A stretch of 64,000 nucleotides of DNA from the NCBI GenBank assembly GCA_029962745.1, contig CM057154.1, positions 18,432,078 to 18,496,077 on the forward strand. The letters run 5' to 3'. This DNA is from Echinometra lucunter (Eukaryota; Echinodermata; Echinoidea; Camarodonta; Echinometridae). The translations under genes and the position numbers were made by a program. Positions 25,055 to 37,500 of this stretch are shown one piece after another. The stretch's first letter is position 1. Each line of letters begins with the position of its first letter. The notes under the pieces were generated by a model. It saw only the letters and a list, made by a program, of their open reading frames with translations. It had not been told where the DNA came from and did no database searches.

Positions 25055-25215
25055 CCAAAGTCGGCTCATTTTCAGGGCATACGGCGTAACAGAGTTTACC
25101 CTTGCTTCTTCCCATGCATCAGAGTGATACCTATTTTAGCAGAAACTATCAAATCAAATTTACTTCGAAATCAAATCAAATCACTTCTTTCAGACTGAAA
25201 CATACATCTTTCAAG

Positions 25216-28200
25216 ATGAAAGCGTTCCTGTTCATATCGCTCGTTCTGTTTTCAAGTCTGTATCTTGCTGGAGTCATCCAAGCCGTTGCCGTTTCAAATG
25301 AAGACAGGAATAATGAAGGTAAAGATGCACGATCAAAACCAAAATCTTTGTTGTGAATTTTTCAGTCGTTTTAAACTGAGGTATACATGCACGTTACTTT
25401 CTCTAGCTGTACATGTTATTAGTTTAAGCCTTTAAAAGTATTTTCCGATTCTGTTTATCAAACCTGAGATACTTGCACTGTGCGGAAAAAATACAATGTG
25501 CTTATCTCTTCCTCTCTCTCTCTCTCTCTCTCTCTGAATTTTTCTCCCCTCTCGTATGTAGCTTCGACCCAGGAAAATGTAGGCTCAGAAAAACTGACCC
25601 AGACAGAAGAGGAAAAGATCTCTGACATCAAAAGACAAGTATTGTCTCTACAGGTATGTACACACGTTTAAACTTTGTTTGTTTGTTGTTTAAGTATAAA
25701 ATTCATTTTGCAATAATAACCGATGCATGCCTTGATAAAATCGAAACAGACACTCGATCCAGGTCATACAATGCATTCCAGCCAGGCGCCATATTACATA
25801 CCAACAACAACAAAAAAATGGTTATTATTCATCTGTTAAGGCAATGGGTTGCTATATAGGCTAATTGCCTTCTCATATTTTTTTGAAAATCGTGCAGGTA
25901 TTGTTAGTACATGACATTGGCGTAAATCCCGGGGGAATGGGGGGATGTATCCCCTCCCACTTTTTCGAGAGAAAAGAGAGAGAGAGATGGGGGGGGGGGG
26001 GTGGCACGTACAAATATCCCTCCTCATTTTAAGGAAAAATGATATTGTAATAAATCATTTGGTGATATTTTTTGTATAAAAATGTTTTAAATGACGGTCA
26101 TATTGTGGAATTTTTTTATTTGAAATGCTCTTACAAACTATAAAGTAATTATTTTTCGCCCCTCGCAAAATAATAATATGATATGTGTGGGGGTCTTCGC
26201 GGATGGATGAGGGTGTGTGTATACTTAAGTGTGAGCCCACTGAAAAAAAAAATCGGCTGAAAAGCTGATCACCCCCCCCCCTCCTCAAAACGGATTTTAT
26301 ACACCGGTGGTACATGATTATTGCCTCAGAATTTACCAGTATTGTACATGACCGTTTTTGCAGACTCGCTGAAGAGCAGTCTAATTCCGACTATTATCAT
26401 TATATTTTATCGTTAATGAATAAGATTTAATCTGATACAACACTATGGCACCTCTTGCGCGACGGGGAAATAGTAGAGAAAGTCAGTCGGTTGATTATTG
26501 CACCAATTATCAAGTTCAAATGACCCCACATAATTATGCAATATTTCTTCAACAAAGCTGAAAACAAAAGAAATGTTAATCAAGAAATTAATTCTTTCCA
26601 AAATTAATTTCTTATGTCTGACGGATCTGCCTCCAGCACCCCCATCCATGCGCCAGTGGTTTGCGTAATCGTGTTTGTACTTAAGGCATGGGCATAAATC
26701 CGGGGGGGGGGGAATGGGGGATATATCCCCCCCCCACTTTTTTGAGAGTGGGGAAATGGCGTGTACAAAAATCCCCCCACACTATTTAAGGAAGAAATGA
26801 TATTTGAATTAATCAGTAAATAAAATTTTCAATAATCTGACATAAACAACAATCATATTTTAGAATTTCTATTTGAAAATGCGATCTGAAACCAGAAAAG
26901 CACTTAATTTTGGCTAGCTCGCTTCGCTCGCTCATCATATTTTAGAATTTAGAATTTTTGTTTGAAAATGCGATTGAAAACCATAAAAGTGGTTATTTTT
27001 GGTCGCTCGCTTCGCTCGCTCATCATATTGAAAACCAGAAAAGTAGTAATTTTTGGCTCGCTCGCTCTTACAATAAAGATTAAAATGTGTGTAAGGAGGC
27101 CTGTGCAGGTTGGTGAGGGCGTGTGTTTATACTTAAGTGTGAGTTCGACAGAAAAAAAATCGGCAAAAAGTTAATCATCCCCCCCACTCCTCAAAGTGGA
27201 TTTACGCCGGTGAATTAATGCCTCTTATTTCGAACCCCATTTAGGCATCCGTTGCCGAGATCACCCGTTCTTTCTCAACACTTGAGCTTGTCGCTAGGAA
27301 TCCATCAATGATGGCTAAGATTCACATTCCTGACACTCTCGAAACCGACAACATGGACAAAGCACCTGGGAAACTTGACAGGAAACGACTTCGAAGGGAA
27401 GTGGATTCGTCTTCCACTCTACCTACATCGTTTCCATCATCTGGTGTCCAGCAGACATACTCGGGTCGAAACGAACTCGGACCATATTCATGGCCTATGT
27501 TTTCTGGTAAGGTATTAGCCAAGTCTGATTCTGTTACATGACATAGGAAGCCTGGAAAGCCCGCTTTAAGAAAAATGAAATAGTCATCGAGACATGAAAA
27601 CCAGAATGCAAAAGACGTGACTTGACTTGCAAGCAATTATCATCTAAGAAGATGCTATCGTATTGAGCCCAACATGTACAGAAATAATGGACAAAGAGTA
27701 GAAATAAGAAGATGAGAGTCGGGAAAAATCCTTTCAGACCCTTTGGTCTGATGAATAAGCCACCTCAGAGTCCACCGAACAAACCAATAAAATATAGACT
27801 ATTCTCAAGATCTCGAGGAACAGCCATGTCAAATGAATATGACACCCCGACACTAATTTGCAAAACGTCCTTATGTGTTGAAAATGTGTAAACATAATTC
27901 AGTTTCACAGAGAGTTGATTTAAAATATATATTTTTTTTTCGTTGCTTCAGGTCAGTGTTTCTTGTGTCCTGCGGGGGTTCCTGGACCTAGAGGTCCTCC
28001 AGGCCCACAGGGGATCGCAGGAAGGGACGGCAGAGATGGACGAGATTCCCAGACAAGTCTACATGGTTAGATCGCAACCTTACGTTTACAGAACATACCC
28101 AATTAACACTAATATAATTATACAACTGATAAAAATGATTCAAAAACCCGGAGAACAAAGAGAATGATGATGTTCAGTAGGGGCAAAGAATCATGTACAG

Positions 28201-29621
28201 GTGTGGAGTTTGCCTTTCTTGGTTACCCCCAGAATTCCTTCCACCAAGTTTTGTCTATAAGAGGAGGTGCTGTGGCTCAGTGGTAAAGCAGTGGTCTCGT
28301 AACCGGGAGTACCCAAGTTCGAAACCAAGTGATGCGCTAATGCCCTTTGGTAAGGTAACAATCCTCATTACCAAGTCCTTCGGAGGGGACTTAAAGTCGT
28401 CGGTCCCCTGGATGCTTACTAACAAGCATACAATATGCTTTCCTAGCAGTCAGGTAAAATACCAACCATTTAACCAATAAATACGTAGGAAACGAGAGAC
28501 AGATGATCTTAGCCAAAAACTAGTTAGTGATTGATTCAATGGTGCGGATCATTCAATATTACTGCTCCTATTCACTATGACTGATGAAATACCTTATTAA
28601 TTCAATATATTTTACCAATTTATTTCACCTCTAAAAAATTTTTTAAAAATGCATGAAATGCAGATAATGTTTGTGAATAGATTTCAACGAAGGTTCTGAA
28701 TCCTTACACATTTTAGCTCAGGAAACACCGAGTTCTCCATTAAGCGACCCAACAAACACGGGAGGATCCCGCGGTGATGGGATAGTGCGTCCTAGACCTG
28801 TGAGTAACACTACCTCGTCTCTGCCTGGTGTCATTTATATTCGCTGGGGTCATGACGAATGTCCTGAGGGAGCTGAACTCATCTATTCAGGTTGGTACAA
28901 CTAGGCATGATCAAAGGGAGACAAGCTGTACATGACATGAAGAAAATCCCGTCTTCATCAATGTTTGCTTTCACACCCCCACTGGCTGAAATTTAGGAAA
29001 TGTAAAAGAAAGATGAGGACAAAAGGCGTTGGGCTGGGGGTGGGTGGGGGCTCGGGTGAGTCAATGCGTCAAATAAGGGGACTATAATGTTGTGTTTGAG
29101 CATCCCAAAAGCCTTTCCTGATGCACTAAATTATTGGAAAGAACATTATGAATGCATTGGAAACATAATCATGCTCAATGTTGGGCAAACAAGCTATGTA
29201 ATCCGTTACCAGTCAGTAACGAAATGACAGGCTTTTGGGCAAATCTCATAATGATTTACATGACTTTATATCGACATTCCATTTGACATTCTTCGTGTGA
29301 TCGTCTCGTGAAAATTACTCATTCGTCAGAAAAGAAAATCATCACACTCATCAGAAAGAAATTATCTGAACTCTGGTATTAATATTAATGTTTGTCAAAT
29401 GCTTATGCTTTTTAGGCATTATATAAATGAAAGCAGAACAAGGAAGAAAGATATAAATAAAAAGTTTTGTATATCACACTTCCTGAACAGCTAGTGTTAA
29501 GTACGAGAGTCCCGGGACGAGAGTTTGCTTGGGAGGAAAGGGCTCGAGAGAGGAAGCCATGTTTTTCCGCTGTGAAATATTCTGAATACCAACACAGAAC
29601 ACACACACACGCACACGCACG

Positions 29622-29652
<31 letters not shown>

Positions 29653-32367
29653 ACACACCACACCATAGCCTCACACTCACACCCACCCATGTCCTTGCAG
29701 TACACACATGCCCATACGCACGCGCACTCGCCCACACAATGTCATTCATGCACCATCGGATTCTTCATCTAAGGTCCCAGGAATTATATGCAGAGGTTGT
29801 CATCATTTTTTTTAAAGTACAGTATAACTATAATTATAATAATAATAAAGATATTTATACTGCACAACATATCCATCCGGGAGGGAGCTCGAGCAGGGGC
29901 GTAACAGGTACCTGTTATCAGGGGGGGGGGGGGCAGAGCCCAAAATTTCCCGGTAACTAGTCTAAGTCTAGAATCTGGAGTGGGGGATGAAAAACTTTTT
30001 TAACAATTTTTTTTTCCCTCTCACACACATTTTGATATCCATTTTGCGAGCGAGCGAAGCGAGCGAGCAGAAAATAACCACTTTTCTGGTTTTGAATCGC
30101 ATTTTCGAATAAGAATTCTAAAATATGATGAAAGAGCGAAGCGAGCGAGCCAAAAATAACCACTTTTCTCGATTTTAATCGCATTTTCGGATGGAAATCC
30201 TAAGATTTTGACGAGCGAGCGAAGCGAGCGAGCCAAAAATAACCACTTTTTTGTTTTCAGTAGCATTTTCATATAGAAATTCTAAAATATGATGGTTGTT
30301 TATGATAGATATTCAGAATTTTTACTAACTGATTAATTAAAATATATTTTCTTCCTTAAAAAGTGTGTCTGCATGGGGGGGGGGGGGGGGGGGAAATTTG
30401 TACACACCATCCCCCCTCTTCCCAAAGTGGGGATGATAGATCCCCCACCCCCCGGAAGTTACGCCAATGTAGTGCTCCCTAGAGGGGAGGGTGCAGGGAG
30501 GGGGGAGTTTCCCCCCTCCCGCGCGAAGCGCGGAAGCTCCGACGTTTCTTTGAATTGTTAGTTATTAATAATTAATCTTCTGCGACGTAACAAGGATTTC
30601 ATTTTAGGGAGATGGTAGTGCTCCCTAGGGGGAGGGTGCAGGAAGCTCCGACGATTTTCGCTGTCAGTTCCCGCTCTTCTTACGCTCTCTGCCTGTTATC
30701 GGGGGGGGGGGGGGAGAGGACATAAGTATAGCCAAAAATTTCCCGGTAATTAAGTCTAGAATCAGTGGTGTAGCTAGGATTTCATTTTAGGAGGACGATA
30801 GTGCAAAGCGCACTCCTTAGGCATGCTAGGGGGAGGGTGCAGGGATGGTGATTTTCCCTTCCCGCGCGAAGCGCGGAAGCTCTGACGTTTCTTTGAATTG
30901 TTCGTTGACTGTTCCCGGCCTCTTACAATCTCTGCCTGTTATCGGGGGGGGGGGGGGGGCAGAGCCGAAAATTTCCCGGTATCTGAGTCCAGAAATAGAA
31001 TATGCGGAGGTGAGCCTGCACCGCGAGTTGCTTATTGCGAAGCCCTTAGCGGGTGGGGCCCAGGGTTCTGTCTTAGGGCCCCTGATGAGGGTCTACAGGG
31101 AAAGCCACTGCGGGGGTCCAGGGAGTGGAGCACCCGGAAACTCCCCTTTTTCCTTTTTTTCTTTCCCTTTCTCCTTCTTCCTTTCCCTTTCTCCTTCTTT
31201 CTTTCCCTTTCTCCTTCTTTCTTTTCCTTTCTTCTACTTTCTTTTCCTTTCTTCTTCTTCTTCCTTTCCCTTTCTCCCTTCCTTTTTCTTCCTTTCCCTC
31301 CCTTTCATTTTTTCCTGGTGGTTTGGCGGATTTTCCCGCTGAAATCCTTCAGGGGGGGCACTCTGCCCCCCCTGCCCCCCCCCCCCGGCTGTTACGCCAC
31401 TGAGCTCGAGGCGCTTGCAATGATTTATAATTAACATGATTATAACCTCACTTATACTTGGGTAGAGTGCAGCAAAGGTGGATTAGATGTCTTGCTGAAA
31501 GACATAACGAGCCAGGCATCAGTGGGATTCGAACTCACGACCCTTTGATTAAAAGCACGCGCTGTTATAATCAACATTTTCCACAACACCTCCACAAAGC
31601 AGTATTTGTATTGCAGATGTATATGGAATTTTACTTGTAGCGGGCTTAACCTTATTGGGAGTGTGTGTGCGTGTGCATTGGGATTTCACAGTCGTGTGTC
31701 AATCAGTTAACGTCTGGACCGATATAGCTTAACCATCCGATAGACGTGACTCAGGTTCGAACCCGGGTCCGATCATTTTGTAGGCAAAGCAAAGATCTTA
31801 CAGCTGACGTTACAGTAACTGTTAGACCAACACTCAATTAGGGGTCTACTTTTCTTTTGAAAATATGTATATTTAGGTACCATTGGAGGTGCAATGTACA
31901 CTCACACTGGTAGTGGTGCGAATCATCTCTGCATGCCGGACGAACCTACTTATGACGAAGTAGAAACTTCTTTACATGCTGATCGAGCCCTGCTATATTC
32001 TTCTGAATACCAAACCAGCGCCGCTCCTGAACGTCTCCAGTCAGTGCATGACCAGACCCCGTCCTGTGCAGTCTGCAGAGCGCCCTCTGGCCGGACAACC
32101 AAACTCATGATTCCTGCACGCAATGTGTGTCCTTCTGAAGAATGGCGTTTGGAGTACGCTGGTTACCTTATGTCGGAGAGATACACACACAAGAGATCCG
32201 AGTTTGTGTGTGTGGACCGAGAAATGGTTCCGAAACCTGGGACACATGGAAATCAAAATGGAGTTCTATTGTACATGGTGGAAGCACGGTGTCTGGTGGG
32301 TGGGGGCTTGCCGTGTGGACCTTACACTGACGGATACGAACTAACTTGTGCCGTTTGTACTATGTAA
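25216..32367 (+). CDS. Short-chain collagen C4-like secreted protein, copy 1, six exons
   Basis: Exons are 25216-25318, 25562-25653, 27245-27506, 27952-28065, 28717-28890 and 31877-32367. GT/AG junctions with phases 1,0,1,1,1 give 411 aa. Residues 1-23 are a signal peptide (MKAFLFISLVLFSSLYLAG...). Residues about 45-83 look like a coiled coil (EEEKISDIKRQVLSLQ and on), suited to chain trimerisation. Residues 111-116, RKRLRR, form a furin-type site. Residues 161-184 are eight Gly-X-Y triplets (GVPGPRGPPGPQ... GRDGRDGRD) just after a CFLC pair. The C-terminal domain (about 228-411) starts VIYIRWGHDECPEG and has ten cysteines, including SCAVC and LTCAVC. This is the architecture annotated in sponges and echinoderms as short-chain collagen C4; the role in matrix or secretion is inferred. 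It is convergent with a paralogue ending at 43700. The exon 4 donor (GTTAGA) is weak, but the phase and the paralogue support it. Confidence 0.9.
25917..26312. mobile_element. GGCGTAAATCC family MITE, copy 1
   Basis: It starts TTGGCGTAAATCCCGGGG, with GTATCCCCTCCCACTTTTT next, and ends near CTCCTCAAAACGGATTTTA. It lies in intron 2 of C4-like copy 1, in the same orientation as copy 2 at 26688. Confidence 0.6.
26688..27214. mobile_element. GGCGTAAATCC family MITE, copy 2
   Basis: Starts GGGCATAAATCCGGGGGG, has ATATATCCCCCCCCCACTTT, and ends CAAAGTGGATTTACGCCGG. It carries three GCTCGCTTCGCTCGCTC-type motifs. It ends 30 bases before C4-like exon 3. Confidence 0.65.
28265..28495 (+). mobile_element. 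tRNA-derived SINE
   Basis: The head has a box A-like TGGCTCAGTGG and a box B-like AGTTCGAAACC 46 bases later, about the spacing in tRNAs. The body continues CCTTTGGTAAGGTAACAATC and AAGTCGTCGGTCCCCTGG. It lies in intron 4 of C4-like copy 1. Confidence 0.65.
29588..29660. repeat. (AC)n microsatellite
   Basis: CACACA repeats with GCAC interruptions. The frames across it on both strands are low complexity. Confidence 0.9.
29893..30470. mobile_element. GGCGTAAATCC family MITE, reverse copy
   Basis: The reverse complement of the 25917/26688 family, ending CCCCCGGAAGTTACGCCAATG. Three copies of GCGAGCGAAGCGAGCGAGC lie at about 30046, 30135 and 30212, each followed by AAAATAACCACTTTT. Confidence 0.6.
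30476..31405. mobile_element. CAGTGGYGTA-ended composite with polypyrimidine core
   Basis: CAGTGGTGTAGCTAGGATTT (30764 on) is mirrored by GTTACGCCACTG near 31401. Units with GCGCGAAGCGCGGAAGCTC recur at about 30520 and 30860, with a partial GGAAGCTCCGACG copy near 30650. A 190-base CT-rich run of TTTCCCTTTCTCC occupies 31140-31320. Confidence 0.5.
31470..31578 (-). mobile_element. tRNA-derived SINE fragment, Lys-like anticodon arm
   Basis: On the minus strand CTTTTAATCAAAGGGTC is followed by GTGAGTTCGAATCCCAC, an anticodon arm and T arm like those of tRNA-Lys. The D arm is lost. It is in intron 5 of C4-like copy 1. Confidence 0.5.
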
Positions 32368-32812
32368 ACTATCTAAGTAGGCCTACTTACCTTTTGTATA
32401 CCAGTCTATAACCCTGGAAATGTGCCCTTATATCAATATACGGAGTTACAAATCAACTTGGTCTTATTTGCCAAAGTGTCTCTGAGTTACATTTCTTCAG
32501 GAAACAACCATAAAGTTGTTTAAAAACATAACCTCTATTACTTAGTGTTGAGGGAGTATAATACAAAATTAAACCCATGGACGATTTTAGGAGAATATTA
32601 GTTTTCTGCAAATGTCTATAAATGGATATTTCAAATGTGTTGTGTAAAGCTTTTAAGGCAATTCATCTAAATCGTGATGTAATGCTGCATGAGAAATAGT
32701 TCCTTTTTCACAGTCAGTGAAAGGTAAGCTCTTTAGGTAAAATTTCACTTTCTGCAAGCTTTCGAAGCTTTCGAAGAACTTTCTCATAGCCATAGTTCGA
32801 GTTGTCAGTTAC

Positions 32813-33080
32813 GGCGTTCAAATGTAATATCTCTGTAACAGAAAATATTCATTTTCTTTCCGTCATGTGTTATGCTGCATAGTAAAAATATGATAATCCT
32901 TTGCTTGAAACATATCATTAATGGTAACTTTGCCACGAATAACTTCCGTGGAAAGCTTGAATTTGATTGGCTGCTGAGCAATATTACCATATATTTTCAC
33001 TATCTAGTATTACAGATGACGGAGAGAAGGTGAATATTTTCTGTTACAGAGATGATTTATTTGAACGTCTGAACCGACAA
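32813..33080. mobile_element. Foldback element
   Basis: TTCAAATGTAATATCTCTG and ACAGAAAATATTCA are mirrored by TGAATATTTTCTGTTACAGA and TTTGAACGTCTGAACC at the other end. The middle has GCTTGAATTTGATTGGCTG, shared with the element at 61970-62270. Confidence 0.6.
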
Positions 33081-33551
33081 CTCCATAGATATTAGGAAGG
33101 TTTTTTTTCGGAAGCTGGCAGAAAGGCTTTGGGGAAAGAATGAACCCCTGCCTCCCCAACCCAACTCTTCGAAAACGCACACACACGTCTAAATCAAGTT
33201 TCAATAAGTTATGATATAATACGCTTCTTGATTTTTAGTAACTGTAATTACAACTGGACTTTTAACTTTAAAAAAAAATTCTTCTGGTTCTATTGCAATG
33301 CGGGGTTGCTTTTTTTTTTTGCAAGGGGACCACATTTATCCCTTCGATGAATTTGACACGCAAAATTACAAGCTTTTCTTTTTAGCATATCCAGTAGTTT
33401 TAGAAATTATAATTATTGAAGGTCTTATTTGGTTTATTGTGATACTAGTATTGTGAAATTATTTATGTTCCACTTTTCAAACAGAATTTTGAAATGATTA
33501 TTGTGTCAGTTATCGATTGGTGTGTAATATTACAATATGTAATATTGTGGA

Positions 33552-33695
33552 GGTGCCGTGGTCGAGTGGTATAAGGCGCTTGACTGCAGACGCAAAAGTC
33601 GGGGTTCGATCCCCGGCACGGCACTTATGCCCTTGAGCAAGGTATTTTATCTACATTGCTCTTTTATCGTACATCAAATAAATGAAATAGGCATT
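33552..33695 (+). mobile_element. tRNA-like SINE with intact acceptor and T arms
   Basis: The 72-base head, 33553-33624, pairs GTGCCGT with ACGGCAC and CGGGG with CCCGG around TTCGATC; box A is TGGTCGAGTGG. The anticodon stem does not pair well, so a working tRNA is unlikely. The body goes on CCCTTGAGCAAGGTATTTTA and ends near an AATAAATGAAAT stretch. Confidence 0.65.
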
Positions 33696-33881
33696 ATTTA
33701 CCAACGTGTACACGTGTTAAAAATAATAAAATGTTATATATATGTACTGTTTGTGGTGTTTCCATGTTTGCTATTTGACTAATATGAATTTCAGCATTAT
33801 CTATACTGAATCTGTTTCATTTGTATGATTTGTAAGGAAAAAAGGTAAACAAATCTTTAATTTTCAATCTTTGATTGACAG

Positions 33882-33930
33882 AGAGAGAGAGAGAGAGAGA
33901 GAGAGTGTGTGTGTGTGTGTGGGGGGGGGT
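33882..33930. repeat. (GA)n(GT)n(G)n microsatellite
   Basis: GAGAGAGA passes into GTGTGTGT and then a run of nine G. Confidence 0.9.
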
Positions 33931-34012
33931 AACAGATATAATAGGAATATGACAGAGTCATAGAGAAGTGGAGCACGAAAGAGAAAGAGAGATCGAGATC
34001 GAAATCAAGATC

Positions 34013-34091
34013 AAAGAAAGAGAAAGACTGATGTGTAGAAAGAAGTAAAGAGAAGATAGGCCTAGATTTATATAGAGGTGTGTATAGAGAG

Positions 34092-34147
<56 letters not shown>

Positions 34148-34222
34148 CTCTCTATACACACCTCTATATAAATCTAGGCCTATCTTCTCTTTACTTCTTT
34201 CTACACATCAGTCTTTCTCTTT

Positions 34223-34224
<2 letters not shown>
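34013..34224. repeat. Near-perfect long hairpin around (TA)n
   Basis: About 80 bases from AAAGAAAGAGAAAGACTGAT to GAGAGGAATATATA are repeated as an exact reverse complement after the (TA)n core. A second (TA)n follows at 34224-34277. Confidence 0.85.
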
Positions 34225-34280
<56 letters not shown>

Positions 34281-35659
34281 CCATTTTCATCAGTGCTTGT
34301 TTTTCTATCTTTTCATTTTAAAATCTTTATTCATTTTTCATCAATCCTCTTATTTTAATCATTGTTCTTATTTTCATATCATATATGAGTATCCTGGACG
34401 ATGCATTTTAAATTTAAAACATGCATGCTTGCCTTTTCGTAAATTTGTTTGATAGAACAGCTGCCAAGCCCATCAGCATTCGATTTTGAAACCACTTTTT
34501 TCTAAATTCCATGCACCTAGTTTAAATGTGAATGACTCATTTGAAATTTTGTTGTGCAAAGATAATGAATTCAAACGAGGAAAAATTATCATGAATGCCC
34601 ATTCGTTAAATTGCATGCTCTTTATTTAAATACAGGTGATTCATTTGAAGATTTTTTTGCATGAATAACAAATTCGAATGACAAAAATGAATTACAATGA
34701 CGAATGGCGATCACAGCTATCATGAATTTAAATGCCCTTAATGCTAAACTGAACGATCAAATTGTGAAATTGAGCGGGAAAACCTATAAAACCCATCATT
34801 TTAATACATCGTAATGTTTTATTGCGAGAGCGAGGACTCGCCTCAGACGTGTACACCATCATATTCTCTGTTAAAAAAACGATTGTTTGACTTTTTTCAT
34901 CAATCACGTATGGTTTCGTGAAATAGCTTACTTCTGTTAATGAAGTTTCTCCCTCCTTGCCATTGCCATCATTTTGCTTTAAATGAGTTTACCATCGAAT
35001 CGAGCTAAGCTTTATCCAGATATATACAAATCATATCCAGTAGATCGAGTTGTCGTAATAAGTTGGCCTCATAGATTGTTCTGTGTGCAGAATGGATAAG
35101 GAAAGGAGGAGGAGAAGGACCAGTCGTGTAATATGATGATCTTGCGACGTCGTGAATCAAATAAACTCTATGTATTGATATTACACTGAACTCACACTGA
35201 TGTTTAAGAGGATGAATACGTAAACGAGCAAGGAACAAGCTGTTACTTGTCATGCTTGTCGTTGAGGGAAGTTTCTGCCTGAATGTTGCGATTTTAGAAA
35301 GTTGAGCCCTAGCGCCCCCCCCCCCCCTCCTCCATCTGCTTATTTAAGTAAGTGAAGCTTATGGCATTTCACTTTGTATTCATATTCATTACCGAATTTA
35401 TCATTAGATTGTCGTACTGGGATGGAAGATTTCATTTTGAATGTTTACCTCTCAAATTTAAAACTCGTTCGACAGCATTAATATCTTTTGAACATTGCTG
35501 TAATCACAGTAATGAATATCTGTAAATGGACTATTTCATTTGTAAACATGAATTTGGTTGTCTTACGGTTTATTGTTAAGGAGTATTGAATTCGAGATAT
35601 TAGTGGTCCTGACAATAATGAATGAAAATACAAAAAGGAGATAATAAATGAGATTACAA

Positions 35660-35674
35660 ATGATGGTGATGATG

Positions 35675-35705
<31 letters not shown>

Positions 35706-35722
35706 AGATGATGATGATGTAC
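35660..35722. repeat. (GAT)n microsatellite
   Basis: GATGATGGTGATGATGAAG units. Confidence 0.9.
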
Positions 35723-35950
35723 TGCAATGTACTTTATCGCATAACTTCTTTTTGCGTTAATCAAAGTAACTCCCATTGCCATTCCTGCATTTTATCATGT
35801 TGGCACTACTAACTGACTAAGGGGCTCATTGTAAAAGATCAGGGGCCATCAGGGAATTTGTAAAGGGGAAGTACACCACTGTGTGCGTGTGAAACCAGGG
35901 GGTGTTTCACAAAGACTAAGATGGACTCAAATCGCATTAACTATGACTGG

Positions 35951-36330
35951 CCATTCATGCCACTGTTTGCTTTCGCCATGGATCTCTCAAAGGATGTGCA
36001 AATCATGGTCACAAATCTGCAGAATTAACCATTTGTTATAGTTCATTGATTATCTAATATTGTCTAAGATTAATATTATCTAAGTATACATATTCTTTCT
36101 GTGTATATTTGTCACACTTTATTTCTATCAATTTGATTTGTATCGTTAGTGTATCCACTGTTTGTATTTGTTTCTTTAATAAATGCAGAAACTTCTGCAA
36201 ACAAAAAATAGTTCATTGATGAAGAAAACAAAACAAAAAGAAAAGTAAATTCTACGAACATATTACCATGATTTGCTCATCCCTTGAGAGACCGATGGTG
36301 AAAACAAATTACAGTGGCATGAATGTAGAG
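35951..36330. repeat. Inverted repeat pair
   Basis: CATTCATGCCACTGTTTGC...GGATCTCTCAAAGGATG is mirrored by CATCCCTTGAGAGACCGATG...CAGTGGCATGAATG. It looks like the arms of a small element. Confidence 0.55.
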
Positions 36331-36839
36331 AAATTGTGTAGGACTGGAAAACTACATGAACAGATGAAGTGAATCCGATTCATTGTAAAGGCGAACAAGG
36401 AAAAATATCATACCCACTTTAAAACAGGGAACTTGTATTATTGCGAAATGATAACCAGGGCTAGGACAACATTTTTCTTAGTGTCATATTCTGATAATTT
36501 TCAGTGTCAGTTAAGGCTTATATCGAACTGTTGATAAAAAATAATTTCAAGAGAACTGACTTATGAAAACAGAACCAGCAAATACAAGCCTTCGAAAATC
36601 TGTTTGAAATCATGACCACTAATAACCGTCATGTACACAAAGAGACTTTTTCTTCTGTTCTTATTACTCTGCTCCTACCTACTTTTCAAGAAAAGTTGTT
36701 CCTCTTAATTATGTTGTGTGAACATTCAGTGTAAGTTTTATTTCATTCCAATGGTTCCCGGAAGTACATTTCCGTCACTACCAAATTGTAAGGTTAATCA
36801 GAGAATCAGAGATCCATACGGCTATTAAAAGGGAACCAA

Positions 36840-37395
36840 CACCCTGAGTAAGGTAGTTTCTTCTGTTGGTCTGTCTTTATTCTACCTTAGCTTCAGTAAA
36901 AGCTAAGGTAGAATAAAGACAGATCAGAAAAAATTTGAACAATTTCGTACACGGAATAGAAAATTATGGTTATATGAGATTTTCTGTATGATATTTTGAC
37001 ACTAGCACAGCTATTGATTACATAATTTTATGGGCAACTCTCATCACTGTTTTTTGCTCATATAATCAACCCATAAACATTTTCATTTTGCTTAAGATTT
37101 GTGCATTTTCTTAAACAAAATTCAAGATATGTAATGTAGTAGTGTTTTCTCCATAGCATATTTTGGATAATGACAACATGTGTTATTCAAACAATAAAGA
37201 ATATGTGAAATTCGGTGTACACAAGATATTGAGAATTGTCCACAATAATCTCACCAACATGGTAGTGTCAAAAACAGAAAATTTAATGTAGGCAATACTT
37301 TCTTACTTCGTATCCGATTTCGTTCAATTTTTGCTGATATGTTTCATTCCATCTTAGCTTTGATTTAATAACTACTTGACTTGGGTATTTGTTTC
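36840..37395. mobile_element. Foldback family, copy 1
   Basis: AGCTAAGGTAGAATAAAGAC...GAAAATTATGG...TTTTGACACTAG is mirrored by TAGTGTCAAAAACAGAAAAT...TTCATTCCATCTTAGCTTTG. A 24-base perfect hairpin (36868-36925, TCTACCTTAGCTT loop) sits at its left end. Confidence 0.6.
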
Positions 37396-37500
37396 TTTTA
37401 ACATTTCCATACTTTTCAGGATGGCAATAACCTGGGCAATTAAGTGTCGATTCCGAGACCAGAAACAAAAATAGCCTGCTTGAACAGGCCACAATGATGC

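Noticed and set aside
29412..29772. Cys/Val- and His/Thr-rich frames
   Set aside because: Both are readings of the (AC)n microsatellite.
31458..31640. Frame with GIRTHDPLIKSTRCYN
   Set aside because: This is a well-known artefact of reading a tRNA-derived SINE in antisense.
32041..32344. Overlapping small frames in other phases
   Set aside because: Shadows of exon 6 of C4-like copy 1.
33553..33624. Functional tRNA gene
   Set aside because: Acceptor and T arms pair, but the anticodon stem does not; the sequence continues as a SINE body.
34078..34452. Tyr/Ile-rich frames over (TA)n
   Set aside because: Translation of microsatellite and hairpin sequence.
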